64,000 nucleotides of DNA from Thermoanaerobaculia bacterium (GCA_947259925.1 CAMYOG010000050.1:60959-124958); one strand, 5' to 3'; shown: positions 43,404-52,705, counted from the first letter of the stretch. Notes: generated by a model not told the origin, from the sequence alone. Numbers and translations are program-made.

Positions 43404-44303
43404 GTGAACCGGCTCGCCGCCACGCTTCTTCTCGCCGTCGCGCTTGCACCACCCACCGCCGCTCAGGTGGTCCTCGACGACGTACAGCGGCTCGACTTCG
43501 ACCGGCCCGAATCGTGGGCGATGAAGTACCTCACCGCCGCCAGCACGCCGACCGGCTTCGGGCCTCCGACGGCGCTCGAGCCGGGAGAGCTCCGGCTCGG
43601 CCTCGAGGCCGGCTGGCTGCCCTCGCTCAGCGAGGCCGAGCGGCGCGTCGGGTTCAACGGCAGCAAGGTGGAGGACATCAACCGCACCTCGTTCGTCGGG
43701 CGCCCCCGGCTCGCCATTGGCCTGCCTGCCCGGCTGGTGCTGGAGCTCGGTTGGGTACCACCGGTGGAGATCGACGGCGTCGAGCCGAACCTGGTCTCGC
43801 TCACGCTCGGACGGCCGGTCTACGAGTCACGGCGCTGGCGCCTGGGGCTGCGATTCCTGGCGCAGCACGGCACGGTCGAGGGCGACATCACCTGCACCGC
43901 CGAGGAGGCCGCGGCCGGTCCCGACCCGGAGGCCAACCCCTTTCTCTGCCGGGAGGCGTCGACCGACGAGCTGACGACCACTCTTTACGGCCTTGAGCTG
44001 GGCGGTGCCCTGCGCCTCGCCGGCTCCGCTTTCGAGCCCTATGCGGCGGTCGCCTACAACCGGATGGACCTGGAGTTCCAGATCGACGCCCGCTGGGCGA
44101 TCTTCATCGACCGCACACTCCAGAAGACCGACGGCAGCACCTGGCACTCGACCGCCGGCGTTCGCTACGCCGGCTGGAGCCGCTCGAGCCTGGCGCTCGA
44201 GCTCTTCTACTCGCCGCTCGACGTCGTTCGACCGCCTTCGACGGGCACGCAGAACGACGCGCTCTTCAACGTCCGCACGCTCTTCCGCTACCGGATCCGC
44301 TAG
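43404..44303 (+). CDS. Probable outer-membrane beta-barrel protein
   Basis: A 299-residue protein; GTG 43404 begins a clear signal peptide (VNRLAATLLLAVALAPPTAAQ); an earlier in-frame GTG (43338) would add 22 basic residues. The mature part is rich in alternating strands (RLGLEAGWLPSL, RLAIGLPARLVLELGWVPP, LRFLAQHGTVEGD, ALELFYSPLDVVRP) and ends in LFRYRIR, an aromatic-rich last strand typical of outer-membrane barrels. Two cysteines lie in an insertion (DITCTAEEAA to FLCREAS). Ligand unknown. Next gene is pyrophosphatase, 44 bases on. Confidence 0.7.
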   Translation: MNRLAATLLLAVALAPPTAAQVVLDDVQRLDFDRPESWAMKYLTAASTPTGFGPPTALEPGELRLGLEAGWLPSLSEAERRVGFNGSKVEDINRTSFVGRPRLAIGLPARLVLELGWVPPVEIDGVEPNLVSLTLGRPVYESRRWRLGLRFLAQHGTVEGDITCTAEEAAAGPDPEANPFLCREASTDELTTTLYGLELGGALRLAGSAFEPYAAVAYNRMDLEFQIDARWAIFIDRTLQKTDGSTWHSTAGVRYAGWSRSSLALELFYSPLDVVRPPSTGTQNDALFNVRTLFRYRIR

Positions 44304-44347
44304 CCGGGCCGTGCGGACCCGGTCAGGCGAAAGTGTAAGCTCCCGCC

Positions 44348-44959
44348 ATGGGTTTTCCGGAGCCGTTCTTCCGCTGGCGTCCCCATCCCTGGCACGGCCT
44401 CGAACCCGGACCCGACCCGCCGCGCCTGGTCGATGCCTACATCGAGATCACCCCGTTCGATTCGGTCAAGTTCGAGGTCGACAAGACGACCGGCTACCTG
44501 AAGGTCGACCGGCCGCAGCGCAGCTCGTCGATCCCGCCGTCGCTCTACGGCTTCATCCCGCGCACCTACTGCGGAAGACGTGTCGGTGAGCTCAGCCCCG
44601 GCGCCAAACGGGGCGACGGCGACCCGATGGACATCTGCGTCTTCAGTGAGCGGCCGATCGGGCGCTCGGAGATCGTGCTCACCGCCAAGGTGATCGGCGG
44701 CCTGCAGTTCGTCGACGCCGAGGAAGCGGACGACAAGATCATCGCCGTTCTCCAGAACGACTACTCGATGGGTCGCGCCGAGGACATCAACGACCTGCCC
44801 GAGATCCTGGTCGAGCGCCTTCACCACTACTTCACGACCTACAAGATGGTGCCCGGCCGCGACGCGACGGTGTCGATGAATCGGGTCTACGGCGGCGCCG
44901 AGGCGATGAAGGTCGTCCAGGCGTCGATCGACGACTACCGGGAAGAGTACCCGGACTGA
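44348..44959 (+). CDS. ppa: Inorganic pyrophosphatase (family I)
   Basis: A 203-residue protein from ATG 44348. The metal-binding core D90-G-D-P-M-D95 (family signature DxDPxD) is preceded by YGFIPRTYC and the substrate-binding KVDR segment. It hydrolyses pyrophosphate in the cytosol, pulling biosynthetic reactions forward. At 203 residues it is slightly longer than the usual 175, with a 20-residue N-terminal extension rich in Pro and Trp. TAAGCT ends 6 bases before the ATG (weak -10). Its stop codon forms one arm of a hairpin with the stop of the convergent gene. Confidence 0.92.
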   Translation: MGFPEPFFRWRPHPWHGLEPGPDPPRLVDAYIEITPFDSVKFEVDKTTGYLKVDRPQRSSSIPPSLYGFIPRTYCGRRVGELSPGAKRGDGDPMDICVFSERPIGRSEIVLTAKVIGGLQFVDAEEADDKIIAVLQNDYSMGRAEDINDLPEILVERLHHYFTTYKMVPGRDATVSMNRVYGGAEAMKVVQASIDDYREEYPD

Positions 44960-44979
44960 CGCGCGCTTTCGCGCCGTCA
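44957..44979. terminator. Bidirectional hairpin built from two convergent stop codons
   Basis: TGACGCGCG (44957-44965) pairs with CGCGCCGTCA (44970-44979) with one bulged base and a CTTT loop. The plus-strand TGA is at 44957-44959, and the minus-strand TGA is at 44979-44977, so the two stop codons pair with each other. No T tract on either side. Confidence 0.55.
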
Positions 44980-46797
44980 GCCCGCGGTCAGCGTCTCGTC
45001 GATCCAGCGGTCGACCTGCCGCTCGAGCACGCTCAGCGGCACCGCCCCGTTGCCGAGCACGACGTTGTGGAACTGGCGCAGGTCGAAGGCGTCACCGAGC
45101 CGCTCGCGGGCGCGGGCGCGCAGCCCCAGGATCTTCAGCTGCCCGACCATGTAGGCGCACGCCTGGCCGGGGTTGACGATGTAGCGCTCGATCTCGGCGA
45201 CCACGTCGGTCTCGGGCATGCCGGTGTTGGCGAGCATGTAGTCGATCGCCTGCTCGCGCGTCCAGCGCTTGCTGTGGATGCCGGTGTCGACGACCAGCCG
45301 GACGGCGCGGAAGAGCTGGGCGGTCAGATAGCCGAGGCGATCGAACGGATCCTCCTGAAAGCCGTTCTCGGCCGCCACCCGCTCGGCGTAGAGAGCCCAG
45401 CCCTCGGTGTACGCGGTGAACGGGATCACCCGGCGGAAGAACGGCACGCCCTCCATCTCCTGGGCCAGAGCGATCTGGAAGTGGTGGCCCGGAGTCGCCT
45501 CGTGATAGGCGAGCGTGCGCATGCCGAATTTCGGAATCTCCTTGACGCTGCGCAGATTGACGTAGAAGACGCCGGGCCGGGAGCCGTCGAAGGCCGGGGG
45601 ATCGTAGTAGGCGCCGGGCGCGGTCGCCTGGCGAAACTCGGGCACTCGCCGAACTTCGACCGGGCTCCTCGGACGGGCGTCGAAGAACGGATCGAGGCCG
45701 TCGGCGATGTCGTCGATGATCGACTGGTAGTCGGTCAGGATCTGCTCGTGCCCCTCGGGCGTTTCCGGATAGAGGAAGCGCTCCTCCCCGTTGAGTGCGT
45801 TCATGGTCGCGGCCAGATCGTCGGCGGCGTATCCCTCCGCTTCGAGGATCGCCCGCATCTCCGCCTGGAGCTCGCCGACCTCGTAGAGGCCGAGCTGGTG
45901 GATCTCGTCCGCGGTCAGATCGGTGGTGGTGTGATGCGCCAGGGCCCAGGCGTAGAAGTCCGCGCCATCCGGAAGCTTCCAGACGCCGTCGTCGTCGGTG
46001 GCGGTCGCTTCCAGCCGCTCGAAGTACTCGATCAGCCGGCCGTACGCCGGGTAGACGGTGCCCTGGATCCGTGACTCCAGGCGCTTCAGCAGCTCCTGCC
46101 GCTCCGCTTCGCGCAGGTTCTCGAGGTCGGTCGTCGCCTCGGCGAAGTGGGTGTAGAGCACCTGCTCGGTCGGCGGCACGCTGATGAACTCGCGCATCTC
46201 GCGCAGCACGTGTTGGATGACGAACCTGGGTGGGACGATGCCCAACTCCTCCCGATGCTCGAGGCCGGCGAGGACCTGATCGAAAGCGCGCCCGAACTGC
46301 GAGACGCGCGCGATGTAGTCCTTTGCGTCCCGAGCGTCACCGATGTGGTGAGTGGTCAGCATGAACTCGGGCAGACCGCTCTGCACGCCGCCGAGCTGGT
46401 TGACCGGGTAGTCGTGGAACGGGAAGCGATTCCCTCGATGGAGGTCGGCGAGAAACCACTCGAGCACATCGTACGAGAGGCGCTCGGCGTCGCTCATCGA
46501 CTCGTGGTCGTAGCTGCGTAGCACCCCGAGTTGCTCTTCCAGCCACTCCGCCTCGCGCAGCTGGAACTCCATCGACATGTCGTCCAGGTCGTCGTTGTGG
46601 AAGCGCAGCCCGGCCGGCTCGAGCAGGCGCATCGACGACAGCATCATCGGATGGCGCAGCGCGAAGGTCGCGAACACGCGCCCGTAGAAATGATCGATCT
46701 TCCAGGGCTTGCCCCACAGGGTCGGGATCAGGAACACGGCGCCGCCGATCAGGAGGATCAGCAACACTACGAGGACCGACTTCTTCGCTCCGCTCAC
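44977..46797 (-). CDS. Membrane-anchored DUF885 zinc peptidase-like protein
   Basis: A 606-residue protein from GTG 46797. An N-terminal membrane anchor (about 6-28, [22 protein letters not shown]) precedes an all-helical body. The metalloprotease core is [11 protein letters not shown] (HExxxHH type) near 430-440, with the downstream Glu in TEGWALYAE near 460, and a C-terminal [13 protein letters not shown]. This set is diagnostic of DUF885. Members resemble M32/M2-type peptidases; activity is not established for most. Probably faces the periplasm and digests peptides. No coupling with neighbours. Confidence 0.88.
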   Translation of the reverse strand: MSGAKKSVLVVLLILLIGGAVFLIPTLWGKPWKIDHFYGRVFATFALRHPMMLSSMRLLEPAGLRFHNDDLDDMSMEFQLREAEWLEEQLGVLRSYDHESMSDAERLSYDVLEWFLADLHRGNRFPFHDYPVNQLGGVQSGLPEFMLTTHHIGDARDAKDYIARVSQFGRAFDQVLAGLEHREELGIVPPRFVIQHVLREMREFISVPPTEQVLYTHFAEATTDLENLREAERQELLKRLESRIQGTVYPAYGRLIEYFERLEATATDDDGVWKLPDGADFYAWALAHHTTTDLTADEIHQLGLYEVGELQAEMRAILEAEGYAADDLAATMNALNGEERFLYPETPEGHEQILTDYQSIIDDIADGLDPFFDARPRSPVEVRRVPEFRQATAPGAYYDPPAFDGSRPGVFYVNLRSVKEIPKFGMRTLAYHEATPGHHFQIALAQEMEGVPFFRRVIPFTAYTEGWALYAERVAAENGFQEDPFDRLGYLTAQLFRAVRLVVDTGIHSKRWTREQAIDYMLANTGMPETDVVAEIERYIVNPGQACAYMVGQLKILGLRARARERLGDAFDLRQFHNVVLGNGAVPLSVLERQVDRWIDETLTAG

Positions 46798-46850
46798 CGG
46801 TATCTCCCCAGACGCGCCAGCCTACATCACAGTTTCGCCGGATCGACGAT

Positions 46851-46856
46851 TAGAAT
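46851..46856 (+). promoter_or_regulatory. TAGAAT -10-like box of the symporter operon
   Basis: TAGAAT ends 11 bases before ATG 46868, leaving a leader of about 4-5 bases. No ribosome-binding site fits. Confidence 0.4.
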
Positions 46857-46867
46857 CCACCCAGCCG

Positions 46868-47122
46868 ATGCCGGACGAGCCACGCAGACACCCGCTGTTC
46901 ATGCTCCTGCTGCTGGTGTGTGCTGTCGGCACGGCGCCCTTCTTGTTCATCGGCTCGGAGCCGGCGATCGTCTTCGGTCTGCCGATCTGGCTCTGGTCGA
47001 GTATCGGCTTCACGCTGGCGCTCTCGCTGCTGACCGCCTGGGGGATCCTCCGCTACTGGCACGACGACCCCGGTCCACCCGACGGCGGAGCCTCCGAGGA
47101 TGCACCCGGCGGAGCCGTATGA
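46868..47122 (+). CDS. Small two-span membrane protein, symporter partner (DUF3311/YhdT-like)
   Basis: An 84-residue protein from ATG 46868. Two membrane helices (about 10-29 and 35-62: LFMLLLLVCAVGTAPFLFIG and LWSSIGFTLALSLLTAWGI) with a short loop, and a Pro/Gly/Asp-rich tail. Small two-helix proteins of this kind are encoded directly before sodium:solute symporters (YhdT-PanF and DUF3311 pairs) and are thought to be subunits. Here the stop overlaps the symporter start (ATGATG), which supports partnership. Confidence 0.75.
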   Translation: MPDEPRRHPLFMLLLLVCAVGTAPFLFIGSEPAIVFGLPIWLWSSIGFTLALSLLTAWGILRYWHDDPGPPDGGASEDAPGGAV

Positions 47123-48600
47123 TGCCGGATCTGACCTACGGCATCTTCGTCGCCGGTGGCGTCTATATCGCCATGCTGGTGGTGATCGGTTTCCTCAGCC
47201 GGCGAGCCCGGCGCGAGAGCACGCTGGCGGACTTCTATCTCGCCGGGCGGACCCTCGGCCCGTTCGTCCTGCTGCTGACCCTCTTCGCCACTCAGTACAG
47301 CGGCAACTCCCTGTCGGGCTTCCCCGGACAGACCTACCGCGAGGGCATCGCCTACTACATGAGCGTTACCTTCATGGTCGGCATCGTCACCGGGTATCTG
47401 CTGTTCGCGCCCCGGCTCTACCGGGCCGCGCGTGCCGGCGGCCTGGTGACGCCGAGCGACTATCTTGCGGTCCGGTTCCGCAGTCCAGTGCTCAACTACC
47501 TCTCGGCGACGATCTTCACCGTCGCTCTGCTCAACTACCTGCTGGCCCAACTGATGGCGATGGGGCACGCGACCGCCGGCCTGACCGAGGGCCGGATCCC
47601 CTACTGGCTCGGAGTGATCGGCGGAGCGGCCATCATCCTGCTCTACGAGCTCCTGGGCGGCATGCGGGCGGTGGCTTGGACCGACGCGCTCCAGGGAGCC
47701 GTGCTGGTGGGTGGGCTGCTCCTTGCCGTTGGCCTGCTGATCCTCGAGATCGGCAGCCCGGCCGCGGTCCTGCGTCAGGTCGCGGCGGTCGCGCCACAGA
47801 AGATCCAGAGCCCGTCGCTGCCCCTCTGTCTCCTCTGGTTGAGCAACTTCCTGCTGCTCTTCCTGGGCGCCCCGCTCTATCCGCAGGCGATCCAGCGAAT
47901 CTATGCCGCGCGCAGCCTGCACGATCTGCGCAAGGCGATGGCGACCATGGCGCTCCTGCCGCACGTCGCCATCACCACGGTCGTCTTCATCGGCGTCGCC
48001 GGCATCGCCCTCTTTCCGGTCGCCGACGGCTTCAACGCCGACCAGATCACCTTCAAGGTGCTCGCCTACCTCGTCGACCATCAGCCGCTCGCCTACGTAC
48101 CGGTGATCGTCATCATGATCGCCGTGGTGGCCGCCATCATGTCGACGGCCGACTCGTGCCTGCTGTCCCTGTCGTCGATCCTGACCAAGGACTTCATCGG
48201 CCGGGCGCGTGGCTTGGACGGCGCGGACGAGCTCTGGCTGGCCCGCATCGCGCCCCTCTCGAGCATCAGCATCATGCTGTTGGTGACCGCGGTGGCGGTC
48301 CGACCGCTCTCCTCGCTCTGGGGCCTGCTGGTGATCAAGTTCGAGATCCTGATTCAGCTTTCGCCGGCCTTCGTCTTCGGCACGCTCCACGATCCGGACG
48401 ACCCGGGCGGCTACCGGAGCCGTGACGTCCTCGCCGGCCTGATCGTCGGCTTGACGATCGCACTGGCGCTCTACGGCACCGGCCAGCGTCAACTCTACGG
48501 CGTCCACGCCGGCGTCGTCGGCGTCGCGGCCAACTACGCGACCTGCTGGCTGTCACACCGCCTAAGGGGCGCGCGCGCCGTACCGGAGCCGGTCGCATGA
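47119..48600 (+). CDS. Sodium:solute symporter (SSS family)
   Basis: A 493-residue protein; ATG 47119 overlaps the small gene's stop, and the next codon is also ATG. About 13 membrane segments. Key segments are DFYLAGRTLGPFVLLLTLFAT (start of the LeuT-like core, about 29-49), QYSGNSLSGFPGQTYREG, LGGMRAVAWTDALQG and AAIMSTADSCLLSLSSIL (about 340-357), the Na2-site region with TADS. It imports a small organic solute with Na+; the partner gene suggests the pantothenate/solute subgroup, not proven. The glycosyltransferase gene overlaps its stop (ATGA). Confidence 0.92.
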   Translation: MMPDLTYGIFVAGGVYIAMLVVIGFLSRRARRESTLADFYLAGRTLGPFVLLLTLFATQYSGNSLSGFPGQTYREGIAYYMSVTFMVGIVTGYLLFAPRLYRAARAGGLVTPSDYLAVRFRSPVLNYLSATIFTVALLNYLLAQLMAMGHATAGLTEGRIPYWLGVIGGAAIILLYELLGGMRAVAWTDALQGAVLVGGLLLAVGLLILEIGSPAAVLRQVAAVAPQKIQSPSLPLCLLWLSNFLLLFLGAPLYPQAIQRIYAARSLHDLRKAMATMALLPHVAITTVVFIGVAGIALFPVADGFNADQITFKVLAYLVDHQPLAYVPVIVIMIAVVAAIMSTADSCLLSLSSILTKDFIGRARGLDGADELWLARIAPLSSISIMLLVTAVAVRPLSSLWGLLVIKFEILIQLSPAFVFGTLHDPDDPGGYRSRDVLAGLIVGLTIALALYGTGQRQLYGVHAGVVGVAANYATCWLSHRLRGARAVPEPVA

Positions 48601-49622
48601 GCACGGCGCCGCGAGTCTCGGTGCTCCTGCCGGTCTTCAACGCCCGGCCGTTTCTGGACGAATGCCTGCGCAGTCTGACCCAGCAGACGCTCGAGGAGCT
48701 CGAGATCGTCGCGGTCGACGACGGTTCGACCGACGGCTCGGCGGAGATCCTCGAATCGTGGTCGGAGAGCGACTCACGGATCCGGGTGCTCCGCCGCCCT
48801 CACCTCGGACACCTGGCGGCACTCAACGCGGGACTGCAAGCGTGTCGTGGCGAGCTGGTCGCCCGCATGGACGCCGACGACGTGACCCACCCGGAGCGAC
48901 TCCGGCTCCAGGCCGCGGCGTTCGAAGCCGACCCCGAGCTGAGCGTCGTCTCCTGCAAGGTCAAGCACTTTCCCGACGAGGCGGTGGCCGAGGGCTTCCG
49001 GGTCTACGAGGAGTGGCTCAACGGCCTGCTCAGCCACGAGCTGATCATGCGCGATCGCTTCATCGAGAGCCCGATCCCGCACCCGACGGCGATGGTGCCG
49101 CGCGCCACCTTCCGCGAGTTCGGCGGCTACCACGACCACGGCTGGCCCGAGGACTACGACCTCTGGCTGCGCATGGCACACGCCGGCAAGCGGTTCCTGA
49201 AGATCCCCGAGACGCTCTACTACTGGCGCGAGCACAGCTCGCGGCTCACCCGCACCGACGCCCGCTATGCGCTCGAGAAGTTCCTGGCCTGCAAGGCGCG
49301 CTACCTGGTCGCCGGTCCGCTGCGCGGCGTCGGGCGGGTGATCGTCTGGGGCGCCGGTCAGACCGGTCGGCGGCTGTCGAAGCATCTGATCCGCCGCGGA
49401 GCGCCGATCGAGGTGTTCATCGACATCGATCAAGAGAAGGTCGGCCGGACGCTGCGCGGGCGCCCGATCGTCCGGGCCGAGTCGTTGGCCGAGCTGCTCG
49501 ACAGCCGTATGCGCACCGTGCTCCTGGTCGCCGTCTCGTCGCGCGGCGCGCGTCAGATCATCCGCGACAACCTCGCCAAGCTCAGGTTGCGCGAGACCCA
49601 CGACTACTGGATCACCGCCTAG
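48597..49622 (+). CDS. GT2 glycosyltransferase fused to a Rossmann-type domain
   Basis: A 341-residue protein from ATG 48597 (ATGA overlap). Residues 1-225 are a GT-A glycosyltransferase: VSVLLPVFNARPFLDE, IVAVDDGSTDGS (nucleotide-binding Asp), ELVARMDADDVTHPERL (metal DxD) and GWPEDYDLWLRMAHAGK (catalytic ED). Residues 238-341 form a second domain beginning GRVIVWGAGQTGRRLSKHL, a nucleotide-binding Rossmann start like that of PglD-type sugar acetyltransferases and FkbM-like proteins. The fusion suggests a sugar-nucleotide linked step. Target glycan unknown. Cytosolic or membrane-associated. Confidence 0.85.
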   Translation: MSTAPRVSVLLPVFNARPFLDECLRSLTQQTLEELEIVAVDDGSTDGSAEILESWSESDSRIRVLRRPHLGHLAALNAGLQACRGELVARMDADDVTHPERLRLQAAAFEADPELSVVSCKVKHFPDEAVAEGFRVYEEWLNGLLSHELIMRDRFIESPIPHPTAMVPRATFREFGGYHDHGWPEDYDLWLRMAHAGKRFLKIPETLYYWREHSSRLTRTDARYALEKFLACKARYLVAGPLRGVGRVIVWGAGQTGRRLSKHLIRRGAPIEVFIDIDQEKVGRTLRGRPIVRAESLAELLDSRMRTVLLVAVSSRGARQIIRDNLAKLRLRETHDYWITA

Positions 49623-49690
49623 ACCGCCTGGGCCGGGCGATCCGTGGGACGGCGGCCGATGCTAAACTCCCGCCGGCTCGGAGAAGGATC

Positions 49691-50725
49691 ATGACAGCGC
49701 GAAGAAGTCCCCGGCCCGACACGATCAGGTCGGTCCGCGGTTGGGTCTGCGCCCTCGCTCTGACCTCGAGCTCCCTGGCGCTCGGCGCTCCACTTCTTCA
49801 GGAGTCGGGGCCCGAAGGCGTCGGCGAGCGCTCGGTGAGCGCCGCCGCCCAGCCGTGCCTGAACGTGCGCACCAAGCCGTCCTATCGGGCGTTGCCGACC
49901 GCATGCCTGGAGGCCGGCACCCGGGTGACGGTGAGCGTCGTCAGCGGGGGTTGGAGTCAGATCTCGGCTCCGGGAGACGTCTCGGGCTGGGTCGGCACCC
50001 GCTTCCTGGTCGACGAGGGGAGCGACAGCGGGCGCGAGACCGCGGCGATCGCCCCGGCCCCCGAGAGCGGCCCCGCCGGCACCGAAGTCGACCACCGCCT
50101 GGCCGACGCGGCGATCAAGATCGCGGCGCTCGAGGCCGAGCTGACCGAGCGCGTCCGGGCGCTCACCGCGGAGCGAGACAGCCTGGCCCGCGAGCTGGCT
50201 CGCACCGAGGCGCAGGTGCTCTACCTGATGGCGGATCTCGAGAAGACCCGCGCCGAGCTGATGCGGCTCAAGGGGATTCCACCCAAGCTGGTGATCCCCG
50301 AGCCGGAGCCCGAGCCGGCGCCACCGGCCGTCGAGCCGGAGCCGGAAGAGCCGGCCGAGGAGCTGCCGATCAGTCCGGAGGCCATCGCTCTCGAGGAGGT
50401 GGTCGGCACGGTGCTCGCGTGGGCTCGGGCCTGGTCCGAGCAGCGAGTCGACGACTACCTCGCTTTCTATTCGGACGCGTTCAGGCCGCCGGGCGGCGAG
50501 GGCCTCGAGTCGTGGGCGGCGTTGCGCCGGGAGCGACTCGCCGCCCCGAGCTCGATTCAGGTGACCCTGGACCAGATCGTTCCCGTCGTCCGCGGCGACC
50601 GCGCCGGCGTCACGTTCGTCCAGAGCTACACGTCGGACACCTTCAGCGACTCGGTCTCGAAGACGCTGGTGCTGGAGCGAGCGGCGAGCGGCGACTGGCA
50701 GATCGTAGAAGAGCGCGTCGAGTAG
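49691..50725 (+). CDS. Exported SH3-domain protein with coiled coil and NTF2-like C-terminus
   Basis: A 344-residue protein from ATG 49691 with AAGG upstream and a TAAACT box at 49663-49668. A signal peptide (about 12-35) precedes a bacterial SH3 domain (about 52-105: LNVRTKPSYRALPTACLEAG, GGWSQI, GWVGTRFL), a coiled coil (about 128-190), a Pro/Glu-rich hinge (PEPEPEPAPPAVEPEPEEP) and an NTF2-like/Cds6-C domain (about 230-344: AWARAWSEQRVDDYLAFYSD, VTFVQSYTS). Proteins of this layout bind peptidoglycan or partner enzymes at the cell wall. Convergent with the HtrA gene, 13 bases apart. Confidence 0.85.
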   Translation: MTARRSPRPDTIRSVRGWVCALALTSSSLALGAPLLQESGPEGVGERSVSAAAQPCLNVRTKPSYRALPTACLEAGTRVTVSVVSGGWSQISAPGDVSGWVGTRFLVDEGSDSGRETAAIAPAPESGPAGTEVDHRLADAAIKIAALEAELTERVRALTAERDSLARELARTEAQVLYLMADLEKTRAELMRLKGIPPKLVIPEPEPEPAPPAVEPEPEEPAEELPISPEAIALEEVVGTVLAWARAWSEQRVDDYLAFYSDAFRPPGGEGLESWAALRRERLAAPSSIQVTLDQIVPVVRGDRAGVTFVQSYTSDTFSDSVSKTLVLERAASGDWQIVEERVE

Positions 50726-50738
50726 TCCCTGGCCCGAG

Positions 50739-51833
50739 CTAGGAGGGCGGACCGAGCCGGACGCCGAGCTTGCGCAGCTCGCCGTCGCGGAGGATCGTCA
50801 ACTCGACCGTGTCGCCCACCCGGAAGCGCTCGAGCCCGAGCGCCAGGTCGTCGGTCGACCGGATCGGACTGTCGCCGACGGCGACGATGATGTCGCCGAG
50901 GACCAGGCGGCCACGTCGGTCGCGATAGGTGCCGCGCAACCCGGCCCGGTCGGCGCCGCTGCCGGGCACCACCTCGACGACCAGGGCCCCTTCGATCTCG
51001 AGGCCGCGCACGCGTGCCGCCTCGAGCATGGTGATGCCCAGGGTCGGTCGCTCGAGCCGTCCCTTGTCGATCAGCGCCGGTACCACCCAGTTGACCGTGT
51101 CGACCGGGATGGCGAAGCCGATGCCGGCGTACGCTCCCGAGGGGCTGACGATCTGGGTGTTGACGCCGATCAGCCTGCCGGCGCTGTCGAGCAGCGGCCC
51201 GCCCGAGTTGCCCGGATTGATCGCCGCATCGGTCTGGATCACCTGGCGGATCGGGTAGCCGGCCATCGAGTCGATCTCGCGATCGAGCGCGCTGATCACC
51301 CCGGTCGTCAGCGTCTGATCGAGGCCGAACGGATTGCCGATGGCGTAGACCTGCTGGCCGACCCTGAGGTCGCCGGAGCTGCCGATCGGGATCGGGCTGA
51401 GCGATCCGCGCGGAGCGTCGATCTCGAGCACCGCCAGGTCCTTGCGGGGCGCGACTCCGACCAGCCGAGCGCTCCAGACCGACCGGTCGGCCAGGGTGAC
51501 CTGAAACGCCTCGGCGTCGGCGATGACATGGAAGTTGGTGACGATGTGCCCGAGGCCGTCCCAGACGAAGCCGGTACCACTGCCTCGCGGCACCTGGGTC
51601 GCCCGCATGCTGAAGTAGTCCCGCCGAACGTCGATCGAGGTGATGAACACCACCGACGGCGAGACCCGCTCGAAGAGACTGATCGTCGCGCGCTCGTCGG
51701 CGGTCAGGTCGCCGCGCTCGCCCACCGGGCGCGGCAGGGTCGACTGCGCCTGGGCGACGAGCGGGGAGCCGCTCGCGAGCGTCGCCAGCACCATCAGGGT
51801 CGCGGCCAGAGGCCCGCCGATCCGCCCACGCAT
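50739..51833 (-). CDS. HtrA/DegP-type serine protease with one PDZ domain
   Basis: A 364-residue protein from ATG 51833 with a signal peptide (1-28). The trypsin-like triad is H102 (TNFHVI), D132 (RKDLAVLE) and S210 (NPGNSGGPL). One PDZ domain follows (about 265-360: LGITMLEAARVRGLEIEGALV, PGSGADRAGLRG, GDIIVAVGDSPI). Periplasmic quality-control protease. The LA loop (about 70-85) contains RRDYFSMRATQVPRGSGTG, longer than in minimal members. It diverges from the SYLF gene with a 203-base gap that contains a good promoter. Confidence 0.94.
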   Translation of the reverse strand: MRGRIGGPLAATLMVLATLASGSPLVAQAQSTLPRPVGERGDLTADERATISLFERVSPSVVFITSIDVRRDYFSMRATQVPRGSGTGFVWDGLGHIVTNFHVIADAEAFQVTLADRSVWSARLVGVAPRKDLAVLEIDAPRGSLSPIPIGSSGDLRVGQQVYAIGNPFGLDQTLTTGVISALDREIDSMAGYPIRQVIQTDAAINPGNSGGPLLDSAGRLIGVNTQIVSPSGAYAGIGFAIPVDTVNWVVPALIDKGRLERPTLGITMLEAARVRGLEIEGALVVEVVPGSGADRAGLRGTYRDRRGRLVLGDIIVAVGDSPIRSTDDLALGLERFRVGDTVELTILRDGELRKLGVRLGPPS

Positions 51834-51934
51834 CGCCTTCAGTCTACTTCAGGAGCGGGCACGCGGATTGCTGCCCAGAACCGGGTCGAGAGCCTGGCTC
51901 GCTCTCGGTTGGTTCCTTTAAATAGCCATGAACA

Positions 51935-51965
51935 TTGGAGATTCTTCTCCCAGTAGTCCTATAAT
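51935..51965 (+). promoter_or_regulatory. Sigma70-type promoter of the SYLF gene
   Basis: A consensus TATAAT at 51960-51965 has TTGGAG (51935-51940) 19 bases upstream as the best -35. It lies 71 bases before ATG 52037, in a stretch that is AT-rich for this genome. Confidence 0.55.
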
Positions 51966-52036
51966 CGCGACGGCCCAAGCGCTCGCCCCGACCTTCGGTG
52001 CGGACAAGATGTCCAACTAACAGTGGAGCTCCAACG

Positions 52037-52705
52037 ATGAACGGCAGACGAGTGATCAGCGCCCTGGTGGCCTTCGGCCTCCTCTCCCAGCCCCTGTTCG
52101 CGTACGGCGATCTCGACCGCAAGGTCGACAACGCCCGGCTCGCCTATCGCGAGCTCCTGCAGGAGGCCGACGACGTCGTGCCGCGCAGGCTGCTCGACGA
52201 CGCCAACTGCATCGGCGTGATCCCGAACGTGGTGAAGGGCGCCTTCTGGGTCGGCGGGCGCGCGGGCAAGGGTGTGCTCACCTGCCGCAACGAGTCCGGC
52301 GAGTGGAGCCCGCCGATCTTCATCAAGCTGTGGGGCGCCAGCTTCGGCCTCCAGGCCGGTGGCTCCGCCACCGATCTGGTCCTGTTCTTCATGACCGAGC
52401 GCAGCGCCAAGGCGCTGCTCAAGACCGGCTTCACGCTCGGCGGTGACGCCAGCGTCGCAGCCGGACCCCAGGGGCGCACCGCCGAGTTCGGCACCGACAT
52501 CACGTTCCGCGCCGAGATCTATTCCTACGCCAAGTCGCGCGGACTGTTCGCCGGCATCGCTCTCGACGGCGCCCGTCTGGCGCCGCACAAGAGGGCGACC
52601 AACTCGTTCTACGGCGAGACGGTCTGGCCGCAGGACGTGCTGTTCGAGCATCGGGTCGACGAGATCCCGGACGAGGCGCGCGCGCTGCTGGCGGAGCTCC
52701 CTTGA
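52037..52705 (+). CDS. Secreted SYLF-domain lipid-binding protein
   Basis: A 222-residue protein from ATG 52037 with TGGAG upstream. A signal peptide (1-22) precedes a SYLF (Ysc84/DUF500) domain covering most of the chain: VVPRRLLDDANCIGVIPNVVKG, GGRAGKGVLTCR, SPPIFIKLWGASFGLQAGGSATDLVLFFM, GFTLGGDASVAAGP and YSYAKSRGLFAGIALDG. The family binds phosphoinositide or other lipids in eukaryotes; the bacterial role is not settled. The next gene is coupled through a TTGA overlap. Confidence 0.88.
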   Translation: MNGRRVISALVAFGLLSQPLFAYGDLDRKVDNARLAYRELLQEADDVVPRRLLDDANCIGVIPNVVKGAFWVGGRAGKGVLTCRNESGEWSPPIFIKLWGASFGLQAGGSATDLVLFFMTERSAKALLKTGFTLGGDASVAAGPQGRTAEFGTDITFRAEIYSYAKSRGLFAGIALDGARLAPHKRATNSFYGETVWPQDVLFEHRVDEIPDEARALLAELP

